A DNA stretch of 64,000 nucleotides from Vanrija pseudolonga (Eukaryota > Basidiomycota > Tremellomycetes > Trichosporonales > Trichosporonaceae): contig NC_085852.1 in the NCBI RefSeq assembly GCF_020906515.1, positions 558,001 through 622,000 of the forward strand. Reading direction: 5' to 3'. Position 1 is the stretch's first letter. Each line of letters starts with the position of its first letter. Below are positions 1 through 10,465 of the stretch, piece after piece. Under the pieces are notes generated by a model. The model was not told the origin of the DNA and did not search any database. It was given only the letters and a program-made list of their open reading frames with translations. Both the position numbers and the translations under genes were made by a program.

Positions 1-422
1 ACTTCCTCGTCGTGCAGGTCCTCCCGACCATGGTCGCGTCCATCGGCCACTGGACCTTCTTCCTCTTCTTCGCCGCCAACGTTTGCTTCCTCCCCTTCAT
101 CTACCTCTGGTACCCCGAGACCGCTGGCCGCACGCTCGAAGAGATCGACGTGCTCTATGCCCAGGCACACTTCGAGCACAAGCGCGTCGTCAAGGTCGCT
201 GCCGAGGTGCCCAAGCTCTCGGACCAGCAGATCCAAATCCTGACCGACCGCTACGACATCCACGGCTCCACTGGTGGCCTCGAGGCCGGCGAGGTCGACA
301 CGAGCATCCCCTCTGCCTCGTCGGACGCCGGACACGAGAAGGCTCACGTTGAGGAGTCGTCCGAGGATCCGTCACCCACCCAGACTCGTGTCGGCTCGGT
401 CGACCACGGCAACGAGAAGTAA
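1..422 (+). CDS. MFS sugar transporter, 3' end only
   Basis: The reading frame is open from the window edge (first whole codon at position 3) and ends in TAA at 420-422; the start lies outside the window. The visible part has one last hydrophobic segment (WTFFLFFAANVCFLPFIYLWY) followed directly by PETAGRTLEEID, the signature that follows the twelfth transmembrane helix of fungal sugar porters. The remaining ~95 residues are a hydrophilic, Ser/Glu-rich cytoplasmic tail with no recognisable domain. By family it would be a plasma-membrane hexose or disaccharide transporter; the substrate cannot be read from this fragment. Confidence 0.9.
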   Translation, partial: FLVVQVLPTMVASIGHWTFFLFFAANVCFLPFIYLWYPETAGRTLEEIDVLYAQAHFEHKRVVKVAAEVPKLSDQQIQILTDRYDIHGSTGGLEAGEVDTSIPSASSDAGHEKAHVEESSEDPSPTQTRVGSVDHGNEK

Positions 423-838
423 ACTTGCCCTCTTGTCCTCCAACTGTATCGTTTTAGATGGGCCATGCCCCTGTATAGATTCTAGATGGATGCAGTAATT
501 CGCGATTGAAGGCAGTGCCACACGCCTGGCGTCAGCTTTGGCTACACATGAATCACTCAGCACCTTACCTGCGCGAAGACGATATGTTAACCAGCAAGGT
601 CGACAATGTTTGAGAGATCACGCACGACATCCTCCAACGTGTGAAGGAGGTCATCCACCACTGCCGTAATCTTGCCACAAGGCACAACCGGCTTGGCACA
701 TCAACATCAGCGACTCATCTAGGTACAAATGCCGGCTTTGGGCGTTATCCTCTGTTTCATTCGCCCACTCACCCTCACCTGTGCACTGCACCATCAGGAT
801 CGACGGACGTCAGCAGATCTGGTGTACTGCCCCTCGCA
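423..838. other. Intergenic, no gene seen
   Basis: This 416-base stretch separates the transporter stop from the first copy of the tandem family. I see no ORF with family resemblance, no tRNA and no repeat. It presumably holds the transporter 3' UTR and the remnant promoter of copy A. Confidence 0.6.
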
Positions 839-1884
839 ATGGGAGCTAAGATTGTGAAGGCTCTCTCTCCGGATCACGTGTACAAGGGTGGGCCTGCAGG
901 ATGAGGCTTACACACAACTCTGACTGCTGGCAGGCACATACACCTTTCGGTTCAAGCGGCGCAAGACACTATCGTCCCTCGTCAAGCCCGAGCCGCCGTA
1001 CGAGACCCTCGTGGATGCCCTAACTGAACTCGGCCGCACGTCCAAGCTGCTCAAAGTCAAACACAAGGGCGATACCCTCGAAGCCACGCTCAAAGTTGTC
1101 GCAGCCTGGTATCAGGATGACTACAGGGCAGCGGTGAGAGAGTTCGATGCTCTCATGGCTACGTTCAGCAGCCTCCGCCTCACCGAGCTCGACACCAAGG
1201 GTGTCGATTTTGGCCCTGTGAACTACCGTCTACACAGTTCTCTGCGGCGCATCCGCGCAGACACTCTAGTTTAACTGGCCTTGAGTCCTTTGAATTTTCG
1301 GATCGCGCAAGCTCTTCCATCATGATTTCAGACCTCGACATGTTCCTCAGACGCTTAAAAGCCTGCAACACGCTGGTCAAGCTCTGTCCTCGGCCCCACC
1401 AGCGCCGTTGCGATATCCGCTGTGTTTGCTGGGACCAATTCCGGCTCAAAAGTCCTTGGGACAAGGACAGAGAGAGGTCGCGGTTCCCCGCGACGTATTT
1501 GACAAGATCGCCGCAATCCTGGCCGCGCGCCGGCAGAGGCAGAAGGCGGTTCAAGTTGACGTGCTCGGCATCCTCACTTTTTGCCAGCTGCTCCGCCGCT
1601 CTGCCAGCGGCAGAGGACCAACCACGCTACCTGTCGAGATTGTGAACCTGATCATGGACTTCATCGGCGCCGCCCTGAGCCGTGAGGCTGTGGCCCGCGC
1701 CAAGAAGCTCGCCTTCGACGACGCACACCTGAGCACCCGAGCTCGGGCGCTCCAGGGGATGGAGGAGGAGGAGTTCGCGGTAGCGCTCGAAGAGTGGCTC
1801 GTTGACGAGGGGTTCGTGTACACCCCTCCGCCACCGCTGCGTTCTGTAGAACCCGAAGACGGGGGTGAAGGGGTCGATGGGTAA
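839..1884 (+). pseudogene. Tandem family copy A, decayed
   Basis: This is the first of seven related genes. Exon 1 (839-887, MGAKIVKALSPDHVYKG) and a 46-nt intron (888-933, with CTGAC) are intact and occupy the position used in copies D-G. Exon 2 opens GTYTFRFKRRK, matching the GKYTLILRPH region of relatives, but stops at 1272-1274. Recognisable family sequence then continues in a second frame (CVCWDQF, about 1322-1480) and a third (about 1480-1884: LPVEIVNLIMDFI, then FAVALEEWLVDEGF). One stop and at least two frame changes make it a pseudogene. The C-terminal third is still well preserved, so loss may be recent, or that part may be expressed separately from an internal ATG such as 1408. Confidence 0.75.
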
Positions 1885-3188
1885 ACCTGTTCATACTGTG
1901 AACGCACCTCATGTCCTTCGTCGTCAGGGAGCAGTGCGGTGTGAGGGGTGAGTGACCTTGGGAGCTTCCGAGAGCATTGTCCAAGAGAGAGGACCGTACT
2001 CAGGAGGTCCGTAGAAAGACGAACGGATGTAATGAGGTTCAAAGTCGCACATCATCGGCTTAGCGGGGCTGAAGACACGACCGGCACCTGGCTTCTCGCG
2101 GAGCAAGCTGCACCCGCACGCGTGCCGTGCCAAGCAAAGGAGGGCTACACCCATATCCAGAGGGCCGGGCTGCACTGCTTTCTCTCCAGTTTACCCCGCA
2201 CCGAGTCCCGCCGAATCGGTCATGAGCAAGGTGTTATAGAACAACGACGACGAGCCGGCGGTTAACCCCGCGCGTGAGTGTCGCCGACCCAGCCGAGATG
2301 CACAAAGTCACCCGCCCCTACGCCGGGCTTGGCACACACCTCGGCGCCGGGAGCCTAGCGGAATGACAATAGAGGCGTGTACAGCGTTCAGGAGAGGCCG
2401 AAATCGAGATCGCTTGGTCGTACGGTGCTGTTGCTGGTGCTGCCTGCCACTGTCGCCATCTGCGGGCAAGCGGGCAAGATACGATTTTGATCAGCGGGCA
2501 AGGGCAGCGGGCAAGTTGTCCGGAGTATCGGTCCGCAACTCGTAGCGAGAGAGCGATGCTGTGCACTGGCGCGACAGTGACGGCACGGACCCATGTGTTG
2601 CATGCTCCGCACATCACGGAACGGGACGAGCGAGCGAGTTTGGCGAGGTTGCATGGGTTGTTTGTGGGTTATGCCGGGGAGGTAAACCGGCGATCTCGGC
2701 GACGATTATTTTTTTGTCGGCTGGGCGGATGGTGACTGACACGGCTGGTGGAAGATTCCTGGCAGCCTTCGCGTCGCGTCATTCAGCCCTGACTCCAGCA
2801 CGCCTCTGCACAGGATGAAGGGCCGAGGCCGGGGCTCGCTCGGCATGCACGTTGATGATGGAGGCGCTTCATACACTGTAGCATCTCGCCGCGCTGGACA
2901 CCGGCCGGCCACCGAAGCCGGAGCCGAGCGCCAAGGCCGCCCGCGTGGTGATGCTGTGCTGGGCCGCTGTGGCGATCATGACGCTGCGCCGAGCGTCCGC
3001 CGACTCTCCATGCTTATCGGAGTGTCGTTGGCCGGGCTGCGAGCGGCTGAGAGCGTATAAGAAGCGATTGCGTTCGCCGCTACATATGTAGCCCGCTGAT
3101 ATCCTTGCCCACTGCTCATACGATCTGCCGCGGCAGTGCCACTTCTCCACTTTCACTACCCACCCCACCACAGCACGCACAACTCACC
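1885..3188. other. Intergenic with SUR7-like gene promoter
   Basis: These 1.3 kb hold no ORF that I can link to a family on either strand. A TATA-like TATAA lies at 3056-3060, about 130 bases before the ATG of the next gene, and is a plausible core promoter. The rest is unexplained GC-rich sequence between copy A and the membrane-protein gene. Confidence 0.5.
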
Positions 3189-3967
3189 ATGGGCGTCGGA
3201 GGCGGCTTACAAATGTTCCTGCTGTTCGCAGCTACTGCGATTCTACTGGTCTTGACTCGTAAGTGTGGCTGCTTGGGGGAAATCAAGGCGTCCACTAACC
3301 CACCCAGTGTCAACACCTGTCATCAAGGGGTTGAAGTTTATGGAGATCCAAACCTCCGCAACAACACTAAGGCTCGGTGTCCTGGGATACTGCAACTCGA
3401 GAGGATGCAGTTCCAAGCACATCGGGTACGATCTGTCTGCCGCCCTTCGCGCGGCCACGAACTACAACAACGTCAAGGACTCCTACACGCCCCTCACCAA
3501 GTCGCTTGTCATGGTGCCTATTTCATGTGGTACGTTCATGCTTCATCCCCCGGCAAAAGCTCACACACAATTCAGGCATCACGGGCGTCGCATTCCTCAT
3601 CGCTCTCTTCTCCCAGAAGATGGGATACTGCGTCTCGGGCCTGATCTCCCTCTTCGCCTTCGTCTCCACCCTCGTGGCGCTCATCTGCGAGTCGGTCCTC
3701 TTCGCCGCCCTGCGGGACGACCTGCGCAAGCACACCAATGCGCGCGTGTCCAACTTTGGCATTGCGCATTGGCTCCTCGTCGCTGCCACCGCGTGCGTCT
3801 TCCTCTGCCCCCTCCTCGGCATGATCGAGTGCTGTACCGCCCGCTCGCGGTCGCAGAAGTCCAAGGATGGCCAGGTGTACGACCCCGTCCAGCCGGCAGG
3901 GTATGGGTACAACATGCCCCTGGCGGCGTACCCTCCTCAGCCTCAGCACAGTGGCCACAACGCGTAG
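3189..3967 (+). CDS. SUR7/PalI-family tetraspan membrane protein
   Basis: Three exons (3189-3258, 3308-3529, 3576-3967) encode 227 residues. The first hydrophobic segment (MFLLFAATAILLVLT) is followed by an extracellular loop containing GVLGYCNSRGCSSKHIGYDL, which fits the G-x-C...C...GYD pattern of SUR7/PalI claudin-like proteins. Three more membrane segments follow (ITGVAFLIALF, CVSGLISLFAFVSTLVAL, HWLLVAATACVFLCPLLGM), then a short cytoplasmic tail ending in a Tyr/Pro-rich segment. Family members act at plasma-membrane eisosomes or in Rim101/PacC pH sensing. This gene sits inside the tandem array, between copies A and B, with copy B starting 211 bases after its stop. Assignment to SUR7 versus PalI is not certain. 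Confidence 0.8.
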
Positions 3968-4178
3968 AAGTGAGGCTGGTTTATAGAGTAACGATAGAGA
4001 CGCACACACATGATCATGCACGATATGCCTCGCGTGCCGGCCGTAGTGCTGACAATGTCAGGGCCATGGTGTCGGATTGGCCGCCTTTCGCCGAAACTCG
4101 TCGACGTCATGGACTCGACCAACATTGAACTGCTGCACATCAAAATCTATCCACTCCTTCAACAGTGGGAACACGACC

Positions 4179-5199
4179 ATGGGCAAGCGTAAATGGCACG
4201 GTCCTGTCCCTACCGGAAAGTACACCATCTCAGCGGGCACTCCCAAGCCCAAGATCTCTCTGGGCGGCACAGCCAGCCGGCAAACGAGCAACGAGCTCTT
4301 CACCGAGTTCCAGCTCATCGCGGAGGACTTGGCCTGCGTATCCGTGCCCACGGACGCAGGGGACATGGCGACCATTACCGTCACGGTATCGCCAACGGCC
4401 CAACCTCGTGGGCAAGAGGCCAGAGCCTTGGAGTGGGTGTTGAGCGTTCTGAACCGCGCCAATATTTCCGACCTTGAGATCAGTTGGTGTCCGCACGAGT
4501 GTAAGCCGTACCTCCCGCCCCAGGGCACCGCATTCTTCATGGACCGGCTCAAGACCTCCTCGATTACACATCTACAAGTTCCGGGATTCACTCCTGTCCT
4601 CACCGCTCTCCGGCACCGCCTGAAGGGACTTCGGACCATCGTCGCGACAAGATACAGAGCCGGCACCGCCCTAGAAAGCAAGATAGGCGAAGCGGCCGAG
4701 GCGTTGGAGCTCAGCCCTAGTTTGACGCGTCTGCGTGCGAGGGGAGATAGAGCATTGCCTTCCACGTTGTGTGTGCTGGGACGCGGTCGCCAACGGTGCC
4801 CTCAGGTTCAAGTGGGGTAGCCGCCGCGACCAGCAACAATGGCGCCAGCAGTACGACGGTATCCGCGAGACCATCTCGGCCCGCCAGCGCGCTACAAAGG
4901 CCACACAGATGATGGTCCTCAGCATCATCGCCATCGTGCCCTATGCCCATGCCCTACCACAAGAGATATGGGACATGGTCTGCGGGTACGTGGTGGGAGA
5001 CAGCTTAAGCGCGGGCCAGTTCAGTCACGCCCTCGAGCTGGGGTACGACGCGGCGACCCTCGACAAGCGCGCTGCGGCTATGCGGCACCTGGACGGGAAC
5101 GAGTTCAAAGTGGCTCTCGAGGAGTGGCTTGTATTGGAGGGGTTTGTGGCCTCATCGCCAACGAAAGGAGGCATTCCGGAAAGGGCAGCACAGCGATAG
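4179..5199 (+). pseudogene. Tandem family copy B, one-base frameshift
   Basis: The reading frame starts MGKRKWHGPVPTGKYTIS at 4179, without the first intron of copies A and D-G, and runs as family sequence to about 4730. Just before CVCWD the frame shifts by one base: family sequence resumes in the next frame and runs to the stop at 5199 (LPQEIWDMVCGYV, FKVALEEWLVLEGF). The total span is 1021 bases, one more than a multiple of three, which fits a single inserted base near 4730. No intron fits the short gap. Except for this, the gene has full family length and all motifs. It could be a very young pseudogene, a sequencing or assembly error, or a programmed shift; the first two are more likely. 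Confidence 0.7.
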
Positions 5200-5285
5200 T
5201 CACGGTTCACAAATGACGTCGGCGTCCAAGCATTCCGCAACATCGACACCACATCCTTCACTTCAGCAACACTGTTTTTACCACC

Positions 5286-6356
5286 ATGGGCCGCCGGCCG
5301 TGGCCACTGCGTGCAGGAACATTCACGTTCAGGCTCCGAAAGGCGGCAGGGAAGATCGTCTTGGGCACAGCTGCCAACGAACAAGATAATGTTGCTGCCA
5401 ACAAGCAGGGTAGTACCACTGCCGCCGATCCCAAGGACCATCTTGCGGGGCGTCTTCGTTCCCTGGCCGACCGCTACCGGTTCGTGTCCGTCGCTGAGGA
5501 TGATACAAGCGACTTTGTGACCATCACTATGAAGATAAAACGACAAGAATGGCGGTTCCCGCCCTTGCTCGAGTTGATGGCAATTGTGAACGACGGCGGC
5601 GTCACAGAGTTCGAGATCAGCCATGTCGCCCGCACTGTATCAAACGAAAGGGAGACGGGTCCCGTCCTAGATTTGCTCCATTCGCCCTCAGTTCGACGTC
5701 TCCGATGTCCGTCTGTGTGGTCGCTTGCCTGGGGCCTCTCCCCCTGGCACCGCTCGCGCCTGGATGGACTCCAAAGCGTCGTGTTTACAAGCCCCCTCGT
5801 ACCTGGGGAGATGGAGCTAAGCCACGCGGCGCGGTGCTTCTCCCTGTACAGCGGCTTGAGGAGCATGTGCCTAAGAGACGACCAGTGTCACCGAGCCTCC
5901 CACTGTACGTGTTGGGATGGATTCGACGAGCCCCGTCTCCGGCCAAGCCAAGACCAAGAGCGCACCCCCGACGACTTGAGCACCAAGCTCTGCGCTCTGC
6001 GGGACACCATGGAGAGCCGGCAACGCGCCCTCAGAGTCACACAGCTCACAGCACTCAATGGCCTAGGCGTTGCCGAGTGTGCCAGAGCGGCGCTCCCACC
6101 CGAGATATGGGCCATGGTGCTCGGGCACATCGACTGCCTGACTCCCGCGCAGGTAGCCCGCGCCACCAAGCTAGCTGGGAGCGAGTCTCTCGCGTCGCGG
6201 ACAGCCCAGATGCGGGGCCTCACGGGTGGCAAATTCAACCACGCTCTCGAAGAGTGGCTTGTGGACGAGGGATTCGTTCGCGGACTGGGGGAGAAGGGTG
6301 TGCCTGAGAGAGAAGAAGGGGACTGCGGCTCTCAAGAGGACAGTGGCGATGATTAG
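5286..6356 (+). CDS. Tandem family copy C, intact, intronless
   Basis: A single open reading frame of 356 residues starts only 86 bases after the stop of copy B. It begins MGRRPWPLRAGTFTFRLRK, so the region upstream of the family domain is coded without the intron present in other copies. Family landmarks are all present: the acidic beta-rich segment (VTITMKIK), ISHVAR, CTCWDGF, the RQRALRVTQ helix, the F-box-like LPPEIWAMVLGHI and the C-terminal FNHALEEWLVDEGF. The last ~25 residues are acidic and variable. It is the most divergent intact copy. Function unknown; the LPPExW segment invites an F-box comparison, but there is no Skp1-binding evidence. Confidence 0.75.
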   Translation: MGRRPWPLRAGTFTFRLRKAAGKIVLGTAANEQDNVAANKQGSTTAADPKDHLAGRLRSLADRYRFVSVAEDDTSDFVTITMKIKRQEWRFPPLLELMAIVNDGGVTEFEISHVARTVSNERETGPVLDLLHSPSVRRLRCPSVWSLAWGLSPWHRSRLDGLQSVVFTSPLVPGEMELSHAARCFSLYSGLRSMCLRDDQCHRASHCTCWDGFDEPRLRPSQDQERTPDDLSTKLCALRDTMESRQRALRVTQLTALNGLGVAECARAALPPEIWAMVLGHIDCLTPAQVARATKLAGSESLASRTAQMRGLTGGKFNHALEEWLVDEGFVRGLGEKGVPEREEGDCGSQEDSGDD

Positions 6357-6545
6357 GTCGAGGTCGCTGCATGCATGGGCCCGTGATTGTGTGTGCTGAA
6401 GTGTTCGAGAGCGCGGCATGTCGGCAGCTCGCTAGTCCCCAGGCGTTTGCTGCCAGGCACAGGTCATGCCGAGGCCAAGGTGAGAGACCCAGCCCCCGTT
6501 GGGTGAAACGCTTCGTCAATGTCAACAACCCCGTCCTCCGAGTAT

Positions 6546-7641
6546 ATGACGGCTCGACGGGCAACCATCTCTGTTCACTTTGTCCACTATCCATCACCGT
6601 GCTTGAACTTGGGGCCCCCCAAGAATCCGCTTCCTCCCTTCGTGCCAGAGCGCATAATCCATGGTGCGGCTACAACATGGTCGCGCTGACCTTGCAGGCA
6701 AATATACACTCATCCTTCGGCCCCACGTGCCGAGGCTGGCACTCGGTACCATCGCGGACACCGCCCCAACACTGTCCTTTGAACCACTCACCGCCTTCGA
6801 ATGCGTGTCCGTTCAACAAGATGACGAGAGCACCAGCATCACCATCACCATCACAGAGGCGGACGAGACGGATCCAGGCGAGATCGACGCCTTCGAATGC
6901 GTCATGTCGGCTGTGAACGACGCGCGCCTCGTCGACCTTGAGGTCCGTCACGAGATTGACTCTTGGAAGTTGAGAGGTGGCGGATCCCGGTACTACGAGC
7001 ATGCGGTCTTCCACCGACTCCGGAATCCCAATTTGCGGCGGTTGCGAGCCCAGAGGTTGGACGGCTGCTCAAAATACCTCCCGCGCCCTGTCTCACGAGG
7101 ACTGCAGACCCTCGTGCACCCCCGAGGCAACCACACATACCAGAGGGGTGAATTCGGGTGGGTGGGCAACTACATCGAGGCCTGCCCGAGCCTTTTAGAC
7201 GTTTGCGTCGGGCTTTGCGGCTTGGTGCCGGACGGAAACGTGCGCTGCAAGTGCTGGGACCGCTGGAAGAACGAGTATCGAGAGTTTGGGATGGTCAAGT
7301 ACGACTACGGCAAGTGTGCTCGACATGCGAGGAAGATCTCGAAGGCACATCACCAACGCACCAAACGAACGCAGGTGGCGGCAATGAGCATCCTAGCTCT
7401 TTCCGGTTGTGTTCCACTCCCGCCAGAGCTGTGGGACATGGTAGGCGAGCACCTCGAGGCGAACGGCACCATGGACCTGCGGCAGTTCAGGCGAGCACGG
7501 GAGCTAGTGCCGCTGGCAAATGTGTCTGAGCGTACTCGGGCAATGGGCGGCCTCGAGGGTGAGGAGTTTGTGGACGCGCTCGAGGAGTGGCTGTCGGCTG
7601 AGGGGTTCTCGTATGGCCTCGAGGGCGGGCAGACAGTGTAG
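6546..7641 (+). CDS. Tandem family copy D, ancestral start lost
   Basis: Exon 2 (6698-7641) is intact, with VDLEVRHEI, CKCWDRW, LPPELWDMVGEHL and FVDALEEWLSAEGF. In copy E the protein starts at an ATG that aligns here with TTG (6609-6611), so the ancestral start is gone. Two rescues are visible. An in-frame ATG at 6546 adds about 22 residues and keeps the conserved 34-nt intron (6664-6697), giving 353 residues. Alternatively, ATG at 6661 reads straight through the unspliced intron in frame and gives 326 residues. I prefer 6546 because it preserves splicing, but neither is proven. Copy D is closest to copy E. Function unknown. Confidence 0.65.
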
Positions 7642-7902
7642 GACCGAACAGGGACGGGGATGTGGAGGGCGAGGGCTAGCGAGATTAATGCATGGGCGTC
7701 GAAGCCGGGTGATGGAAATCAGTGGGCCATACCGAGACAAAGACATAGCAGGGCCAAGGCCGAGTGAGTAACCCCGCCCGCCTCCCCGCGTGAAACGCTT
7801 GACGTCATGGTGGAACGTAAACAACAACTTGCGCACCTGTCTTCCTGTAGAACTGATGAGGTTGCATGCTCTGTTCCTTCCACCCACTCACCATGTGTCA
7901 AC

Positions 7903-9005
7903 ATGGCCCGTAAACCAAACTTCCCTCCCTTCGTACCGGGGCGTATCGTCCACGGTGAGTGAGGCTGTGTAATCGCACTGACATACCAGGTAAATACAGA
8001 CTGGTCCTCCGCCCCCATAGGCCGAGCTTCGCGCTCGGCACTGTCCCAGCCGCCGACGCTGGGACATCGCCTTCGCCCTATGCGTCACTCGCCGCCACCT
8101 TTGAGTGTGTGACTGTCGAACAAGATGCCGAGGGCACCACGATCACCATCACCATCTCACAGGCGGAAGAGACCGCCCCAGACGAGATCGAGGCCTTTGA
8201 ACGGGTCATGTCCTCCATCAATGCCGCCCGCTTCGTCGATCTCGAGGTTAGCCATGAGTTCGACGAGTTCTTTGAGGCCGGCGGAAGGCGGTACAAGTGC
8301 TTCGCCATCTTCCACCGCCTTCGCAATCCCACGTTGCGGCGGCTACGGGTCGATGCCCGCTTCCGAGGCTTCGGCTTCTATGACGCTAGGGGTCCATTCC
8401 TGCAGTATCCCGCTTGGCGCGGGCTGCAGACTCTTGTTCTCACAGGGAGTGATGGGTCGCAGAACACTCATCTGTCCCTTGTGCAGACATTGCTCCTCCA
8501 CAGCCGGAGCCTGTTGGCCATTTGCATTGGGCGCTGCGGCGGTGTGCTCCCCGGAAGGGCTTGTACGTGCTGGGACGACTGGGACCGTAAGGAGTTCAAC
8601 TTCAACGGCATGGCGAGGGTGGTCAAGATGGGCTACGGCTCGTTCGAGCACATTTGGCGGATGGTCGCCGCCCACCGGAGAACAATAAAACGGACCCAAG
8701 TCGCGGCGATGAACTTGCTCCTGCTCGCCCATTGGAGTCCGCTCCCGCCAGAGATATGGTCCATGGTGGGCGAGTACCTCGAGGCGGACGGAATCATGGA
8801 CGCGCCGCAGTTCAACCGTGCAAGGGAGTTGGTGCCACTCGCCACCCTGGCGCAGCGGGCGCTCGCCATGCGTGATGTCGAGACAGAGCAGTTTGGGGAG
8901 GCGCTGGAGGAGTGGCTCGCGGCCGAGGGTTTCTCGTATGGCGCTGCAGCAGATCAGGTGACGTCGACGAGTTCTACTGGACCCGTCTCCACCGACCCTT
9001 CATAG
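7903..9005 (+). CDS. Tandem family copy E, intact
   Basis: Exons 7903-7954 and 7990-9005 give 355 residues, starting MARKPNFPPFVPGRIVHGKY. The 35-nt intron has CTGAC and interrupts the same Gly codon as in copies A, D, F and G. The N-terminal half has a run of Thr/Ile-rich beta strands (TTITITISQAEET) and a VDLEVSHEF block, then FHRLRNPTLRRLR, which looks like one leucine-rich strand-turn. CTCWDDW follows, then RTQVAAMNLLLL, the F-box-like LPPEIWSMVGEYLEA and FGEALEEWLAAEGF. It is a complete, typical member and useful as family reference. No signal peptide or membrane segment is seen, so it is probably cytosolic or nuclear. Confidence 0.75.
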
Positions 9006-9206
9006 AAGACGACGACTTGGACATGTATCACAGTGATGATTGCGGAGAACTTGCAGCAGGACCAACTGCTAACGAAGACCCGGCGATGAAACACTCGGCA
9101 TGTACAGCCCGTTTCACACTGATGCAAATCACTTATAAACTAGACCCGCAACCATCTCACGATGTATCTCTTGTTGCCTCCGCCCACTCCACAATCTTTC
9201 ATCACC

Positions 9207-10266
9207 ATGGGTAGGCCACCGCCTCCCTTCGACCCGGAGCGCATAATGCAGGGTGATTCCACTGCCTCCTGAAGCCAGGTGCTGACGTTGAGGCACATAC
9301 GAGTTGACTGTTCGCCCACACAAGCCGAAGCTGGCGCTGGGCAACACCTCAAGGTATACAGCACCGTCCCTTGATTCCCTGGCCGACCTCAAATGGGTGG
9401 TGGTCCGATACAGCCCCGAGAGCACGACCATCACCATTACGGTCACAACGACAGAAAAGACCGACCCCGGCATGGCCGCTGCCTTTAATCACGTCATGTC
9501 CGTCGTGAACGGCCTGCGTCTCGTCGACCTCGAAATAAGTCACGTCTTCACCCATACCGAGTCCGGCGACTCGCGGTATACGGACCATGCTGTCCTCCAC
9601 CGGCTCTCCAATCCCAATGTGCGACGACTGCGTACCAAGAGACGCATGCATCGTGGTCTCGTGCAATGCCTGAACAACAATGCCTTGCGCGGGCTGCAGA
9701 CGATCGTCATGACAGAAGCCGACGGCCGTCAGGCTCCTCAGCTGCGAGACGCTTCGACCTGGATATACTGCAGCCCTAGCCTTCTGAGCATCTGCATTGG
9801 GCGGTGTACCGGCGAGCCTGGGAGACGGTGTACCTGCTGGGACGAGTGGGATCGCTACGAGTTCGACTTGCGCCTCAAGCGCACACAGAAAGTGTCGTTC
9901 GAATACGGCTGCTTCAAGCGCTTCTGGGAGACGTCCGCGGCCCACAGGAAGACCACGAAACGGACTCAAGTGGCGGCGATGAACTTCCTCGCCCTGGCCG
10001 ACAGCTCCCTCCTCCCCCTCGAGTTGTGGGCCATGGTGGGCGACTTCCTCGACGATCTGGACGCTCTGCAATCCAAGCGTGCGAGGGAACTGGTGTCCGT
10101 CGCCGGCGTTGCAGAGCGCACACGTGCGATGCGCGGACTGGAGGGGGTTGAGTTTGTCGACGCGCTCGAGGACTGGTTGGCGGCCGAGGGGTTCTCGTAC
10201 CACCCAGGGAGCATCGACGCAGACGACACAGACAGTGAGGATGGCGACGAAGGGGCGGATACCTAA
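9207..10266 (+). CDS. Tandem family copy F, intact
   Basis: Exons 9207-9252 and 9293-10266 encode 339 residues, starting MGRPPPPFDPERIMQGTYEL. The 40-nt intron keeps the family position but its acceptor is GAG rather than CAG, with CTGAC just upstream. Landmarks are TITITVTTTEKTDPG, VDLEISHVF, LHRLSNPNVRRLR, CTCWDEW, KRTQVAAMNFLAL, LPLELWAMVGDFLDD and FVDALEDWLAAEGF, then an acidic tail with several Asp. It lies 201 bases after copy E and 199 before copy G. Function unknown. Confidence 0.73.
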
Positions 10267-10465
10267 GGTGTGGAGTGGGAGAGGCTGTACTGCCTGTATA
10301 AAAGGACATGTGTATGCTATAGATGAGCACCTGTGGTGTGAACGAGAGGCGGCAGGTCAGACTCTCAAATGAACAACAGTCTTGACGTCATCTCAACAAC
10401 ATTAGTTGACTGAAGTTGACGACCACAACTCGCTCTCCACCTTCACAAACTACCCCTCTGACTGC

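Noticed and set aside
4700-4760. An intron explaining the frame change in copy B
   Set aside because: The only GT...AG spans here are about 20 nt, shorter than any intron in the window, and no other copy has an intron at this place.
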